A stretch of DNA of 64,000 bases, taken from NCBI RefSeq assembly GCF_003402475.1, contig NZ_BFAB01000003.1, forward strand, positions 1 through 64,000. Reading direction: 5' to 3'. This document shows, piece after piece, positions 45,420-54,686 of this stretch (position 1 is its first letter; each line of letters starts with the position of its first letter). The position numbers and the translations under genes are program-made. The notes below the pieces were generated by a model that was not told the origin of the DNA, made no database searches, and was given only the letters and a program-made list of their open reading frames with translations. This stretch comes from Mycobacterium sp. MFM001 (GTDB taxonomy: Bacteria > Actinomycetota > Actinomycetes > Mycobacteriales > Mycobacteriaceae).

Positions 45420-46985
45420 CTAGCATTTGGCGCCCTGCGGTGGCGTCGTGCCCTTGATCAGATAGGCCGTCGCGAAGTCGTCGATGCAGCTGTTGCCCTG
45501 GAACACCACCGTGTGTTGCGTTCCGTCGAAGGTGAGCAGCGCGCCGTGCAGCTGCTTGGCGAGGTCGACACCGGCCTTGTACGGCGTAGCGGGGTCGTGG
45601 GTCGTCGACACCACCACCGTCGGCGGCAGGCCCGGCGCGGAAATGGTGTGCGGCTTGCTCGTCGGCGGCACCGGCCAGAACGCGCAGGTGCCGAGCGGCG
45701 CGTCGCCGGTGAACTTGCCGTAGCTCATGAACGGCGCGATCTCACGGGAGCGACGGTCCTCATCGATCACCTTGGCGCGATCCTTGACCGGCGGCTGGTC
45801 GACGCAGTTGATCGCCACCCGCGCGTCGCTGGCGTTGGTGTAGTGGCCGTGCGAATCGCGGCGCATGTACATGTCGGCCAACGCCAGCAAGGTGTCGCCC
45901 CGATCGCTTTTCAGCTCGGTCAGCCCGGTGGTCAGGTGGTGCCACAGCGTCGGCGAGTACAGCGCCATGATGGTGCCGACGATCGCGTCGCTGTAACTGA
46001 GCCCGCGCGGGTCTTTGGTGCGGGCCGGCCTGCTCTTCATCGGGTTGGCCGGATCGACAAGCGGATTCACCAGGCTGTGGTAGACGTCGACCGCCTTCGC
46101 CGGGTCGGTGCCCAGCGGGCAGTCCGGGTCCTTGGCGCAGTCGGCGGCGTAGTCGTTGAATGCATCCTGAAAACCCTTGGCCTGCCGCAGATCTGCCTCG
46201 ATCGGATCCGCGTTGGGGTCGACGGCCCCGTCCAGGATCATCGCCCGCACGTTCTGCGGGTAGGCCTCGGCGTAGGCCGACCCGATCCGGGTGCCATACG
46301 AGTAGCCCAGGTAGGTGAGCTTGTCGTCGCCCAGTGCGTCGCGGATTGCGTCCAGATCGCGTGCGACGTTGACGGTTCCGACGTTCGCCAGGAACTTCTT
46401 GCCCATCTTGTCGACACAGCGCTGCACGAACTGCTTGGTCTCGTCTTCGATGTGCGCCACGCCCGCCGGGCTGTAGTCAACCTGCGGTTCGGCGCGCAAC
46501 CGGTCGTTGTCCTTGTCGGAGTTGCACCAGATTGCCGGGCGCGACGACGCCACCCCGCGCGGGTCGAAACCGACCAGGTCGAAGCGCTCCCGGACCCGGG
46601 GCGGCAGCGACTGCAGGACGCCCACGGCGGCCTCGATACCGGATTCGCCCGGACCGCCGGGATTGATGACCAGTGAGCCGATCTTGTCGCCGGTTGCCGG
46701 GAAACGAATCATCGCCAGCGTCGTGGCGTCGCCGTCGAGGTGGTTGTAGTCCACCGGCACGGCGATCTTGCCGCATTGCGCACCGGCGGGCAGCTTGACC
46801 GCAGTGCCGCCCGAGACCCGGCACTGTCCCCACTCCAGCGCCTGGCCGATTTTCGGCCCGGCCATCCGCGCACGACCGCCGACGACGTGTGTGCAGCTCG
46901 CCACCGTAAGCACAATCGCGGCCATTGCGGTCCAGATCAACGTCGTGCGCGCGATCGCGTCGCGGCGAGGCAGGCCCATGGTCAC
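45420..46985 (-). CDS. caeA: cell-envelope serine hydrolase CaeA (Hip1)
   Basis: 521 residues. Lipoprotein signal with Cys31 (LTVASC). Alpha/beta-hydrolase core: NPGGPGESGIEAA, nucleophile Ser229 in YLGYSYGT (Ser228 in M. tuberculosis Hip1), aspartate in STTHDPATPY and histidine in DGTQHTVV, followed by the TAP-like C-terminal domain. In M. tuberculosis this protease cleaves GroEL2 and dampens host inflammatory responses; conservation of the triad suggests the same chemistry. GTG 46985 or ATG 46979 may start it. Confidence 0.95.
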   Translation of the reverse strand: MTMGLPRRDAIARTTLIWTAMAAIVLTVASCTHVVGGRARMAGPKIGQALEWGQCRVSGGTAVKLPAGAQCGKIAVPVDYNHLDGDATTLAMIRFPATGDKIGSLVINPGGPGESGIEAAVGVLQSLPPRVRERFDLVGFDPRGVASSRPAIWCNSDKDNDRLRAEPQVDYSPAGVAHIEDETKQFVQRCVDKMGKKFLANVGTVNVARDLDAIRDALGDDKLTYLGYSYGTRIGSAYAEAYPQNVRAMILDGAVDPNADPIEADLRQAKGFQDAFNDYAADCAKDPDCPLGTDPAKAVDVYHSLVNPLVDPANPMKSRPARTKDPRGLSYSDAIVGTIMALYSPTLWHHLTTGLTELKSDRGDTLLALADMYMRRDSHGHYTNASDARVAINCVDQPPVKDRAKVIDEDRRSREIAPFMSYGKFTGDAPLGTCAFWPVPPTSKPHTISAPGLPPTVVVSTTHDPATPYKAGVDLAKQLHGALLTFDGTQHTVVFQGNSCIDDFATAYLIKGTTPPQGAKC

Positions 46986-47030
46986 CTATGCTGCCATGCG
47001 TTTAAAGCAGCTCCCGGCTAGGTGGATTTG

Positions 47031-47078
47031 CGGTGACCCGCCGCGCCCGGCTTCGCCGCCCTTGCGATCGGCCGCTAG
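47031..47078 (-). repeat. 48-base intergenic element, family B copy 3
   Basis: Read on the minus strand it starts CTAGCGGCCGATCGCAAGGG and contains the same GGCGAAGCCGGG core as 14269-14370, with one inserted base and six or seven substitutions. Its CTAG supplies the TAG stop codon of the acyltransferase gene (47075-47077). Located in the 89-base gap before caeA. Confidence 0.8.
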
Positions 47079-48466
47079 TGGGTGGCCAGCAGCAGTTCTT
47101 CCATCCCCACGGCGAAGTCGTCGGCCAATTCCCACAAGTCCGGCACCAGCTCCGGGCAGGCGATCAACCCCACGTCAAGCTTGCCGTTGAGCGACATGAC
47201 GGTGATGTTCAGACCCGACCCGTGGAAAATCGGGCCCAGCGGATACATCGCCTTGACCTCGCACCCCAGCATGTACAGCGGCATCTGCGGCCCGGGGACG
47301 TTGGACACCACCAAGTTGTGCACCGGCCGGCTGCGGGTCAGTCGGGTCTTGGCGTAGGCGCGCATCGCCAAACCGAACACCGCAGGCGCGGCGAACTGCG
47401 ACCAGTCCTGCAGCAGCGTGGCGCTGATCGCCGAACTGTGTTGTTTGGCAATCGAATTCGCCTCCGCGATGGCCTCGATGCGTTCGGCCGGGTCGGCGAT
47501 ATGGGTGTGCAGGCTGGAGAACATCCCCGAAACCTGGTTGCGGCCGGGCCGGTCGGACTTGCCGTGCACCGACACGGGCACCATCGCCACCAACGACGAC
47601 TCCGGCAATTCGCCGCGGTCGAGCAGAAATTGGCGCAGCACACCGGACACCAGCGCCATCACCACGTCGTTGACTTTGACGTTGAAGTGGTCCTTGACCT
47701 TCTTGATGTCCCCGAGATCCAGCTGCGCATAAGCGATGTTGCGGTGCCCGGTGATGCTGGCGTTGAACGTGGTTCGCGGCGCGGCGAACGGCCGTGCCAT
47801 CGCCTGACCGCTGCGCGCCCGCGCCACCGTCTTCACCACCGACGCCGCTGTGTTGGGCAGCACGTTGGCCAAATGCAACGGCCGCGTCGCGAACTTCGCC
47901 AGACCACTCACGGCGATCTGGACGGTGTTGGCCCCGCCTACCCCGTCGACCGGTTCCGGTGGCGGCGCGTCGGCTTCGGTGCTGCACAGCTGCGACATCA
48001 GGTTGGCGCCGGTGACGCCGTCTACGCAGGCGTGGTGGACCTTGGTCATCAGAGCCAGCCGGCCGTTCTGCTGGGCATCGGTGCCGGCGACGCCCTCGAT
48101 CACCCACATCTCCCACAACGGGCGGCTGCGGTCCAGCGGCAGTCCCGCGATATGGCCGCAGATCTCGGACAGTTCCATCCGGCCGCCCGGCGGCGGCAGC
48201 CCGATGCGATGCAGATGACGGCTGACGTCGAAGGTGTCGTCGTCGACCCAGACCGGGTGGTCGAGGTTGAACGCGCTGTCCGCCAGCTTCTCGCGGAACT
48301 GGGGCATCGCCTTGATCCGGACCGCCAACTCGTCGCGCAGCCGGTCGAAGCTGTAGCCGCCCGGCATCGTCGAGGTGTCCAGCTCCAGGATCGAGCACAC
48401 ATGCAACGGCTGGGAGGGTGTTTCCAGGTACAGAAAACTGGCGTCGAGTCCGCTGAGCCGCTGCAT
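47075..48466 (-). CDS. wax ester synthase/diacylglycerol acyltransferase (WS/DGAT family)
   Basis: 463 residues. Begins MQRLSGLDASFLYLETPSQPLHV, the usual family N-terminus; active-site motif HHACVDG near residue 143 with the catalytic second histidine; NDVVMALVSGVLRQFL and NLVVSNVPGPQMPLYMLG are further family blocks, as is PLGPIFHGSGLNITVMSLNG. Makes triacylglycerol or wax ester from acyl-CoA. Divergent from panB. This gene is absent between caeA and panB in M. tuberculosis. Confidence 0.93.
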   Translation of the reverse strand: MQRLSGLDASFLYLETPSQPLHVCSILELDTSTMPGGYSFDRLRDELAVRIKAMPQFREKLADSAFNLDHPVWVDDDTFDVSRHLHRIGLPPPGGRMELSEICGHIAGLPLDRSRPLWEMWVIEGVAGTDAQQNGRLALMTKVHHACVDGVTGANLMSQLCSTEADAPPPEPVDGVGGANTVQIAVSGLAKFATRPLHLANVLPNTAASVVKTVARARSGQAMARPFAAPRTTFNASITGHRNIAYAQLDLGDIKKVKDHFNVKVNDVVMALVSGVLRQFLLDRGELPESSLVAMVPVSVHGKSDRPGRNQVSGMFSSLHTHIADPAERIEAIAEANSIAKQHSSAISATLLQDWSQFAAPAVFGLAMRAYAKTRLTRSRPVHNLVVSNVPGPQMPLYMLGCEVKAMYPLGPIFHGSGLNITVMSLNGKLDVGLIACPELVPDLWELADDFAVGMEELLLATH

Positions 48467-48651
48467 GCGCAGATGGTATGCCCGGCGCCGCGCGATGGCG
48501 GGGGAATCGCCGTGCCAGGACCCGGTGTGAGCAACTCAACTGATCTTGGTATGTATCCGCGCTGCGCTAGATGGCAGACTGGCAAGGTCAGACGAACCCG
48601 GGGACCCGGCAGGGCCACGAGGATCGACCCGACGAACACTCAAGGACAATG

Positions 48652-49491
48652 ATGTCTGAGCACACTGTTTACGGTGGTGCGTCCGCCGCCGCTCCGCGAA
48701 CCAAGACTCGCATCCACCACCTTCAGAAGATGAAGGCGGAGGGCCACAAGTGGGCCATGCTCACGGCCTACGACTACTCCACCGCCCGTATTTTCGACGA
48801 CGCCGGCATTCCGGTGCTGCTGGTCGGTGACTCGGCCGCCAATGTCGTCTACGGCTACGACACCACGGTGCCCATCAGCATCGACGAGCTGATCCCCCTG
48901 GTCCGTGGCGTGGTGCGGGGCGCCCCGCACGCGCTCGTCGTCGCCGATCTGCCGTTCGGCAGCTACGAGGCCGGGCCCGCCGCCGCTCTGGCCAGCGCCA
49001 CCCGGTTCATGAAGGAAGCCGGCGCACACGCGGTCAAACTCGAAGGCGGCGAGCGGGTTGCCGAGCAGATCGCCGCGCTCACCGCGGCCGGCATCCCGGT
49101 GATGGCACACATCGGCTTCACCCCGCAGAGCGTCAACACCCTCGGCGGGTTTCGCGTGCAAGGCCGCGGCGACGCCGCCGAACAGACCATCGCCGACGCG
49201 ATCGCGGTCGCCGAGGCCGGGGCTTTCTCCGTGGTGATGGAGATGGTGCCGGCCGAGCTGGCCACCCAGATCACCGGCAAGCTGACCATTCCGACCGTCG
49301 GTATCGGAGCCGGGCCCAACTGCGACGCCCAGGTGCTGGTCTGGCAGGACATGGCCGGACTCACCAGCGGCAAGACAGCTCGCTTCGTCAAGCGCTTCGG
49401 CGACGTCGGAGGCGAATTGCGCCGTGCTGCAATGCAATACGCCGAAGAGGTGGCCGGCGGCGTGTTTCCCGCCGACGAGCACAGTTTCTGA
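48652..49491 (+). CDS. panB: 3-methyl-2-oxobutanoate hydroxymethyltransferase PanB
   Basis: First committed step to pantothenate, using methylene-tetrahydrofolate. ATG 48652 (MSEHTVYGG) gives 279 residues; ATG 48649 directly precedes it, and AAGGA is at 48642-48646. Family motifs: [69 protein letters not shown] and MEMVPAELA with the catalytic Glu, then [19 protein letters not shown]. Confidence 0.96.
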   Translation: MSEHTVYGGASAAAPRTKTRIHHLQKMKAEGHKWAMLTAYDYSTARIFDDAGIPVLLVGDSAANVVYGYDTTVPISIDELIPLVRGVVRGAPHALVVADLPFGSYEAGPAAALASATRFMKEAGAHAVKLEGGERVAEQIAALTAAGIPVMAHIGFTPQSVNTLGGFRVQGRGDAAEQTIADAIAVAEAGAFSVVMEMVPAELATQITGKLTIPTVGIGAGPNCDAQVLVWQDMAGLTSGKTARFVKRFGDVGGELRRAAMQYAEEVAGGVFPADEHSF

Positions 49492-49522
49492 CCCCTCCAC
49501 CGAGCGCATAGGCTAGCGCGAC

Positions 49523-50956
49523 ATGCCGCGCTATGTGGAGGTCGAGCGCAAGTTCGACGTCGCCGAGTCGACGTTGCCGCCGTCGTTCGGGGGTATCCCG
49601 GCCATCAGCCGAATCGAAAAGCGACCGCCGCAGACGCTGGATGCCGAGTATTTCGATACACCCGATCATGATCTGGCGTCGCATCGAATCACGTTGCGCC
49701 GCCGCACCGGTGGCAGCGACGCCGGTTGGCATCTGAAGTTGCCGGCCGGCCCCGACACGCGCACCGAGGTGCGGGCGGCGCGGAGCGACACGGTGCCCGA
49801 CGACTTGCGAGATGTGGTACTGGCGATCGTGCGGGATCGCCCGCTGCGACCGGTTGCGCGGATCAGCACAATCCGGGAATTGCAGCTGCTGTCCGGCGCC
49901 GACGGCGAGGTGCTGGCCGAGTTCTGCGACGACCGCGTCACCGCATCCGCCGAAGCCGGCGCCGAACAGCGTTGGCGTGAATGGGAAGTCGAACTCGCGG
50001 GGTCCGACACGAAACTGCTGGACTTGCTGAGCACCCGCTTGCTCGACGCGGGAGCCACACCGGCGCGGCACGCCTCGAAGTTGGCGCGGGTGCTCGACGG
50101 ACACGATGCGCAGACCCTACCTGCCGATCCGCTGCGCCGCGCTGTGGCCGAGCAGGTCGACCAGTTGCTTGTCTGGGATCGCGCCGTGCGCGCCGACGTC
50201 GACGACGCCGTACACCAGATGAGGGTGGCGACACGCAAGATCCGCAGCCTGTTACGGGCCGCGCCGGAGTCGTTCGGGGTCTCCGACGACACCCGGGTGC
50301 TCGACCAATTGCGGGGGCTGGCCGCAGTGCTGGGCGAAGCGCGCGACACCGAGGTGTTGGCTGAGCGCTACCGGCGGGCGCTCGACCGGCTGCCACCGGA
50401 ACTGGTGCGCGGACGCGTCCGGGAACGTCTGGTCGACGAGGCCCACGACCGCTACCAGGCGGGCCTGCGGCGGTCGTTGGAGGCGATGCGTTCGCCGCAA
50501 TACTTCCGGCTGCTCGACGCCCTGGAAACGCTGGTGGCCGAACCCGCGGCGACCGGCCCGGGCCAGGAGCCGGAGCCGGCGGTGGGCGCCGGCTACAAAC
50601 GAGTGCGCAAGGCCGCCAAGGCCGCGGCGACCACGCCCGAAGACGGCCGCGATGCGGCTCTGCACCGGATCCGCAAGCGCGCCAAGCGACTTCGATACAC
50701 CGCGGCGGCCGTGGGCGTGAAAAAGGTAGCGCGGCGGGCGGAGGCAATTCAAAGCTTGCTCGGCGAGCACCAGGACAGCGTGGTCAGCCGCACGCATTTA
50801 CAGCAGCAGGCCGACGCCGCGAGCGCCGCTGGCGAGGACACCTTCACCTTCGGCCTGCTGTATCAGCAAGAGGCCGACCTGGCCGGCAGCTCTCGGCGGC
50901 AATTGCCCAAGGCGCTGCGCAAACTCGACAAGGCGGTGCGCAAGAAGCTGCGGTAG
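49523..50956 (+). CDS. CYTH-CHAD domain protein, Rv2226-like
   Basis: 477 residues. CYTH (triphosphate tunnel) domain at about 1-200 with the ExExK motif (EVERKF, residues 6-11) and alternating charged strands (ITLRRRTGG, WHLKLP). CHAD domain at about 215-475, alpha-helical with conserved histidines (DDAVHQMRVATRKIRSLL, ALHRIRKRAKRLRYTA). The combination is linked to polyphosphate binding or triphosphate hydrolysis. Its 3' end lies 5 bases from the rnpB gene on the other strand. Confidence 0.92.
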   Translation: MPRYVEVERKFDVAESTLPPSFGGIPAISRIEKRPPQTLDAEYFDTPDHDLASHRITLRRRTGGSDAGWHLKLPAGPDTRTEVRAARSDTVPDDLRDVVLAIVRDRPLRPVARISTIRELQLLSGADGEVLAEFCDDRVTASAEAGAEQRWREWEVELAGSDTKLLDLLSTRLLDAGATPARHASKLARVLDGHDAQTLPADPLRRAVAEQVDQLLVWDRAVRADVDDAVHQMRVATRKIRSLLRAAPESFGVSDDTRVLDQLRGLAAVLGEARDTEVLAERYRRALDRLPPELVRGRVRERLVDEAHDRYQAGLRRSLEAMRSPQYFRLLDALETLVAEPAATGPGQEPEPAVGAGYKRVRKAAKAAATTPEDGRDAALHRIRKRAKRLRYTAAAVGVKKVARRAEAIQSLLGEHQDSVVSRTHLQQQADAASAAGEDTFTFGLLYQQEADLAGSSRRQLPKALRKLDKAVRKKLR

Positions 50957-50961
50957 TCGGG

Positions 50962-51359
<398 letters not shown>

Positions 51360-51364
51360 CTACC

Positions 51365-51370
51365 ACCGTA
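51365..51370 (-). promoter_or_regulatory. candidate -10 of rnpB
   Basis: On the minus strand TACGGT (TANNNT type) lies 6 bases upstream of the inferred rnpB 5' end. No convincing -35 was found. Weak evidence; reported only because position fits. Confidence 0.3.
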
Positions 51371-51508
51371 CTAGCTACCGAAACTGCAGGCCAGCTACGC
51401 GGCATGCAGTTGCGAGAGCGTTATCCCGATGACGGCTTCTACCTCGCTGATTTGAATCCTCAACGGCGCCCGCGCTGGCGGCGGCGCGGTCGACTGATAC
51501 TGCGCTCC

Positions 51509-51571
51509 CGTCGCCCCCACCAAGCCCTCAACGACCAAACCCCCAAGCAGGCCTACCTCAACAAGACTTAA
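51509..51571 (+). pseudogene. remnant of an IS transposase C-terminus
   Basis: Twenty codons and a TAA encode RRPHQALNDQTP... followed by KQAY, the very end of an integrase-core (rve, DDE) transposase of IS3/IS481 type, where RPH(Q/E)AL..-TP is the usual terminal motif. Upstream sequence in the same frame does not look like transposase, so only the tail survives. Codon use is richer in A than in neighbouring genes. The rest of the 51371-51627 gap shows nothing recognisable. Confidence 0.6.
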
Positions 51572-51627
51572 CAACAAAACCTGCCACTTTCCTGGCGCAA
51601 GACACGAGGCGGGCGACACTGCCTATC

Positions 51628-52356
51628 GTGAGAACGGTGACGCAGGTCAATAGGTGGCGCAAGCGCGTCGCCGCTGCCGACTGGGACGCAGTAACCGCCG
51701 CGGTCGACGACCACGGCGGTGCGCTGCTGCCCCGACTCCTCACTCGCGCCGAGGCGGTGAAGCTGCGCAAGCTCTATGTCCGCGACGAGTTGTTCCGCAA
51801 GACAATCGACATGCAGCGGCACCGCTACGGCGCGGGCGAATATCGGTACTTCCACGCGCCCTATCCCGAACCGATCGAAGAGCTCAAGCAGGCCCTGTAT
51901 CCGCGGCTGCTGACGATCGCGCGCGACTGGTACACCAAGCTCGGCCGCGACGCCCCGTGGCCAGACACGCTCGACGAATGGCTGCGAATGTGTCATGCCG
52001 CGGGCCAGTCCAGGTCGACGGCGCTGATGCTGAAATACGGTACCGCCGACTGGAACGCGCTGCATCGGGACCTTTACGGCGACTTGGTGTTTCCGCTTCA
52101 AGTGGTGATCAACCTGAGCGACCCGGAAACCGAGTACACCGGCGGTGAGTTCCTGCTTGTCGAGCAACGTCGACGGGCGCAATCGCGCGGGATCGCGACG
52201 CAGTTGCCGCAGGGCCACGGCTACGTGTTCACCACACGCGATCGCCCGGTACGGTCCGCCCGTGGCTGGTCCATATCACCTGTGCGGCATGGTCTTTCGA
52301 TAGTCCGCTCCGGAGAGCGGTATGCTCTCGGGCTGATCTTTCACGACGCCGCCTGA
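51628..52356 (+). CDS. conserved protein, Rv2227-like (2OG-Fe(II) oxygenase-like)
   Basis: 242 residues from GTG 51628 (GTG 51637 also possible). N-terminal helical part (AAVDDHGGALLPRLLTRAEAVKLRKLY), then ALMLKYGTADWNALHRDLYGDLVFPLQVVINLSDPETEYTGGEF, where H-x-D (His-Arg-Asp) and a later RPVR..R.. segment with HG resemble the iron and 2-oxoglutarate sites of prolyl-4-hydroxylase-like enzymes. Substrate unknown. The 3' end overlaps the methyltransferase by 16 bases, tail to tail. Confidence 0.87.
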   Translation: MRTVTQVNRWRKRVAAADWDAVTAAVDDHGGALLPRLLTRAEAVKLRKLYVRDELFRKTIDMQRHRYGAGEYRYFHAPYPEPIEELKQALYPRLLTIARDWYTKLGRDAPWPDTLDEWLRMCHAAGQSRSTALMLKYGTADWNALHRDLYGDLVFPLQVVINLSDPETEYTGGEFLLVEQRRRAQSRGIATQLPQGHGYVFTTRDRPVRSARGWSISPVRHGLSIVRSGERYALGLIFHDAA

Positions 52357-52982
52357 CGATCCTCCCGTCGCAGCACGATGACGTTGTCGGTCAGCGTCGC
52401 ACGCTCGCCGCCCGGGCCGATCACTTCGCGTTGCACACCCTCGGCCCGCACACGATGCCAGCCGGCGTTGTCCGGCGGCAGGTCGGCGAGTACCTCGGCG
52501 ATGCTGGGAAATCGGTGATCCTGGTGCAGTGACCAGGGCGGCGCCGACCCGTGGTCGACGACCAGCAAAACGCCACCGGGGGCCAGACTTTCGGCGGCGC
52601 GGCGCAGCACCGCCGTGCGCTCCAGCCGCACCGGCGATTGAAAGAACTGGGCGGACACCAGGTCGAACGTCCCGTCCGGAAAACTCTCGGACAGGTCGCG
52701 ATGCTGGAAGTCGATACGATCCAGCAGGTTTCGCTCCTGCGCGTCGGCCACTGCGCGCTGTAACGCGGTCCTCGACACGTCGACGGCCACCACCTGCCAT
52801 CCGTGCTTGGCCAGCCACATCGCATCGGCGCCCTCACCGCAGCCCAGATCCAACGCCCGACCGGGCTTCAGGGCCGAAACCAGTTCGGCCAGCCGGACAT
52901 TGACCCGACTGCTCCAGATCCGGTCGGCCCGGCCATAGTGCTGCTCCCAAAACTGCTGTACTTCATCTAATTCAGCTGCCAT
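52341..52982 (-). CDS. class I SAM-dependent methyltransferase
   Basis: 213 residues from ATG 52982 (MAAELDEVQQFWEQHYGRADRIWS). SAM-binding motif I GRALDLGCGEGADAMWLAKHGWQVVAVDVS, then FQHRDLSESFPDGTFDLVSAQFF and GGVLLVVDHGS, typical of small-molecule methyltransferases related to TehB/thiopurine types. Divergent from an XRE-cupin regulator with a short gap that holds a palindrome. Substrate unknown; possibly a detoxification enzyme controlled by the neighbour. Confidence 0.87.
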   Translation of the reverse strand: MAAELDEVQQFWEQHYGRADRIWSSRVNVRLAELVSALKPGRALDLGCGEGADAMWLAKHGWQVVAVDVSRTALQRAVADAQERNLLDRIDFQHRDLSESFPDGTFDLVSAQFFQSPVRLERTAVLRRAAESLAPGGVLLVVDHGSAPPWSLHQDHRFPSIAEVLADLPPDNAGWHRVRAEGVQREVIGPGGERATLTDNVIVLRREDRQAAS

Positions 52983-53021
52983 ACAGCGAGCTTGCAGCCG
53001 GGCGCCGAAAATGCCAACCTT

Positions 53022-53040
53022 GTTTGCCATGCGGGCAAAC
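53022..53040. promoter_or_regulatory. 7-5-7 palindrome over the start codon of the XRE-cupin gene
   Basis: GTTTGCC (53022-53028) and GGCAAAC (53034-53040) are perfect arms around ATGCG. The ATG at 53029 is the proposed start of the regulator. The site is 40 bases from the divergent methyltransferase start, so it is a good candidate operator for autoregulation and control of both genes. Confidence 0.6.
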
Positions 53041-53607
53041 GCGGATGAGACGGTCGACACCAGGGTCCGCAGGCGGCTGCGGGAATTGCGCATGCAGCGC
53101 GGCATGACGCTGGAAGACGTGGCGGGGCGCGCGAGTATCGACATCTCCACGCTGAGCCGGCTGGAATCGGGAAAGCGCCGGCTGGCGCTGGATCATCTTC
53201 CCCGTCTGGCCGAGGCGCTGTCAGTCAGCACCGACGAGCTGCTGCGCGAACCCGAGCAGCCCGACCCTCGGGTGCGCGGTGCCTCGCACACCCATCACGG
53301 AGTGACGTACTGGCCGCTCACACGCCACGGACCGGCCGGTGGCCTGCACGCCTTCAAGGTGCGCGTCAGCGCGCGTCGGCGCAGACCCCCGGCGCAGCTA
53401 CCGGTCCACGAAGGCCAGGACTGGATGTATGTGCTGGCCGGCAGCATGCGGCTGGTGCTGGGCGAGCGGGACTTCGTCATTCGGCCCGGGGAGGCCGTCG
53501 AGTTCTCGACCTGGACACCGCACTGGTTCGGCGCCGTCGACGGACCCGTGGAAGCCATCATGATCTTCGGCCAGCACGGCGAGCGACTGCATCTCCACGC
53601 CGATTAG
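53029..53607 (+). CDS. XRE-type regulator with cupin sensor domain
   Basis: 192 residues from ATG 53029; ATG 53011 would add six. Helix-turn-helix at about 10-68 (RLRELRMQRGMTLEDVAGRASIDISTLSRLESGKR), then a cupin at about 105-190 (VHEGQDWMYVLAGSMRLVLGERDFVIRPGEAVEFSTWTPHWFG) with metal-type His and Glu positions. Such proteins sense a small ligand and control nearby metabolic genes. The frame reaches the RNase H gene with a four-base tail overlap. Confidence 0.88.
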   Translation: MRANADETVDTRVRRRLRELRMQRGMTLEDVAGRASIDISTLSRLESGKRRLALDHLPRLAEALSVSTDELLREPEQPDPRVRGASHTHHGVTYWPLTRHGPAGGLHAFKVRVSARRRRPPAQLPVHEGQDWMYVLAGSMRLVLGERDFVIRPGEAVEFSTWTPHWFGAVDGPVEAIMIFGQHGERLHLHAD

Positions 53608-54686
53608 AGGTACGCCGTCTGGTTCACCAGTCGCACCGACGACGCACCGTCCGGGTAGAACTCGGCGATGGAGAGTGACGCCAGGTCCAGATGTAGCCGG
53701 TAAAGGATGCCGGGACCGGCGTCGAGCGCGATTCGCAGCAGCATCTTGATCGGGGTCACATGCGACACCACCAGCACGGTAGAGCCGCCGTGTTCCTCGA
53801 CGATCCGATCCCTTGCCCGGACGACCCGCTGGTGCACGGCATCGAAGCTCTCCCCGCCCGGCGGCGTGGTGCTGGTGTCGCGCAGCCAACGCCGATGCAG
53901 CTGCGGATCGCGTTCAGCCGCTTCGGAAAACGTCAGACCCTCCCAGCCGCCGAAGTCGGTTTCGACCAGGTCGTCGTCGACGGTCACATCCAGACCCAGC
54001 GCCTTGGCGGCCGTCGTCGCGGTGTCATAGCAGCGCTGCAGCGGCGAGCTGATCACCGCCCCGATTCCGCCGCGCTGCGCCAGATACCGCGCCGCCGCGT
54101 CGGCTTGGCGCCACCCCAGGTCGGTGAGCGCCGGATTGCCGCGTCCCGAGTAGCGCCGCTGGATCGACAGTTCGGTCTGGCCGTGCCGCAACAGCAGCAG
54201 CCGGGTGGCAGCACCGCGCGCGCCGGTCCATCCGGGCGCCGTCGCAGGCTCGGTTCCGGTTGCAGCCGTGTCGGATTCGATCCCCGCCGCCGCGTCCATC
54301 GCCTCGTTGGCCAGCCGGTCGGCGTAAGAGTTCTGCGCGCGCGGCACCCAGGAATAGCTGATCGCCTCGAACCGCGACGCCAGTGCGCGGGCCTGCGCAT
54401 GCAGTTGCGCCAGGTCGGGGTGCTTGACCTGCCAGCGCCCCGACATCTGCTCGACCACCAGCTTGGAGTCCATCGAGACGGCGACGTCGGTGGCGCCCAG
54501 TTTCGCGGCCTCCTCCAAACCGGCGATCAGCCCACGGTATTCGGCGACGTTGTTGGTGGCCCGACCGATCGCCTGCTTGCTCTCGGCCAGGACGGCCGAA
54601 CGGTCCGCCGACCACACCACCGACCCGTACCCGGCCGGGCCGGGGTTGCCACGAGATCCGCCGTCGGCTTCGACGATGACTCTCAC
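53604..54686 (-). CDS. RNase H type I fused to alpha-ribazole phosphatase-like domain, Rv2228c-like
   Basis: 360 residues. N-terminal RNase H (about 1-135): EADGGSRGNPGPAGYG, ATNNVAEYRGLIAGLEEA, MDSKLVVEQMSGRW and NSYADRLANEA carry the four acidic residues. C-terminal histidine phosphatase (about 160-360): LLLLRHGQTELS, SSPLQRCYDTA, DDLVETDFGGWEG and VVSHVTPI. The Rv2228c orthologue has both RNase H and CobC-type phosphatase activity. GTG 54686 overlaps the upstream stop (GTGA). Confidence 0.95.
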   Translation of the reverse strand: MRVIVEADGGSRGNPGPAGYGSVVWSADRSAVLAESKQAIGRATNNVAEYRGLIAGLEEAAKLGATDVAVSMDSKLVVEQMSGRWQVKHPDLAQLHAQARALASRFEAISYSWVPRAQNSYADRLANEAMDAAAGIESDTAATGTEPATAPGWTGARGAATRLLLLRHGQTELSIQRRYSGRGNPALTDLGWRQADAAARYLAQRGGIGAVISSPLQRCYDTATTAAKALGLDVTVDDDLVETDFGGWEGLTFSEAAERDPQLHRRWLRDTSTTPPGGESFDAVHQRVVRARDRIVEEHGGSTVLVVSHVTPIKMLLRIALDAGPGILYRLHLDLASLSIAEFYPDGASSVRLVNQTAYL

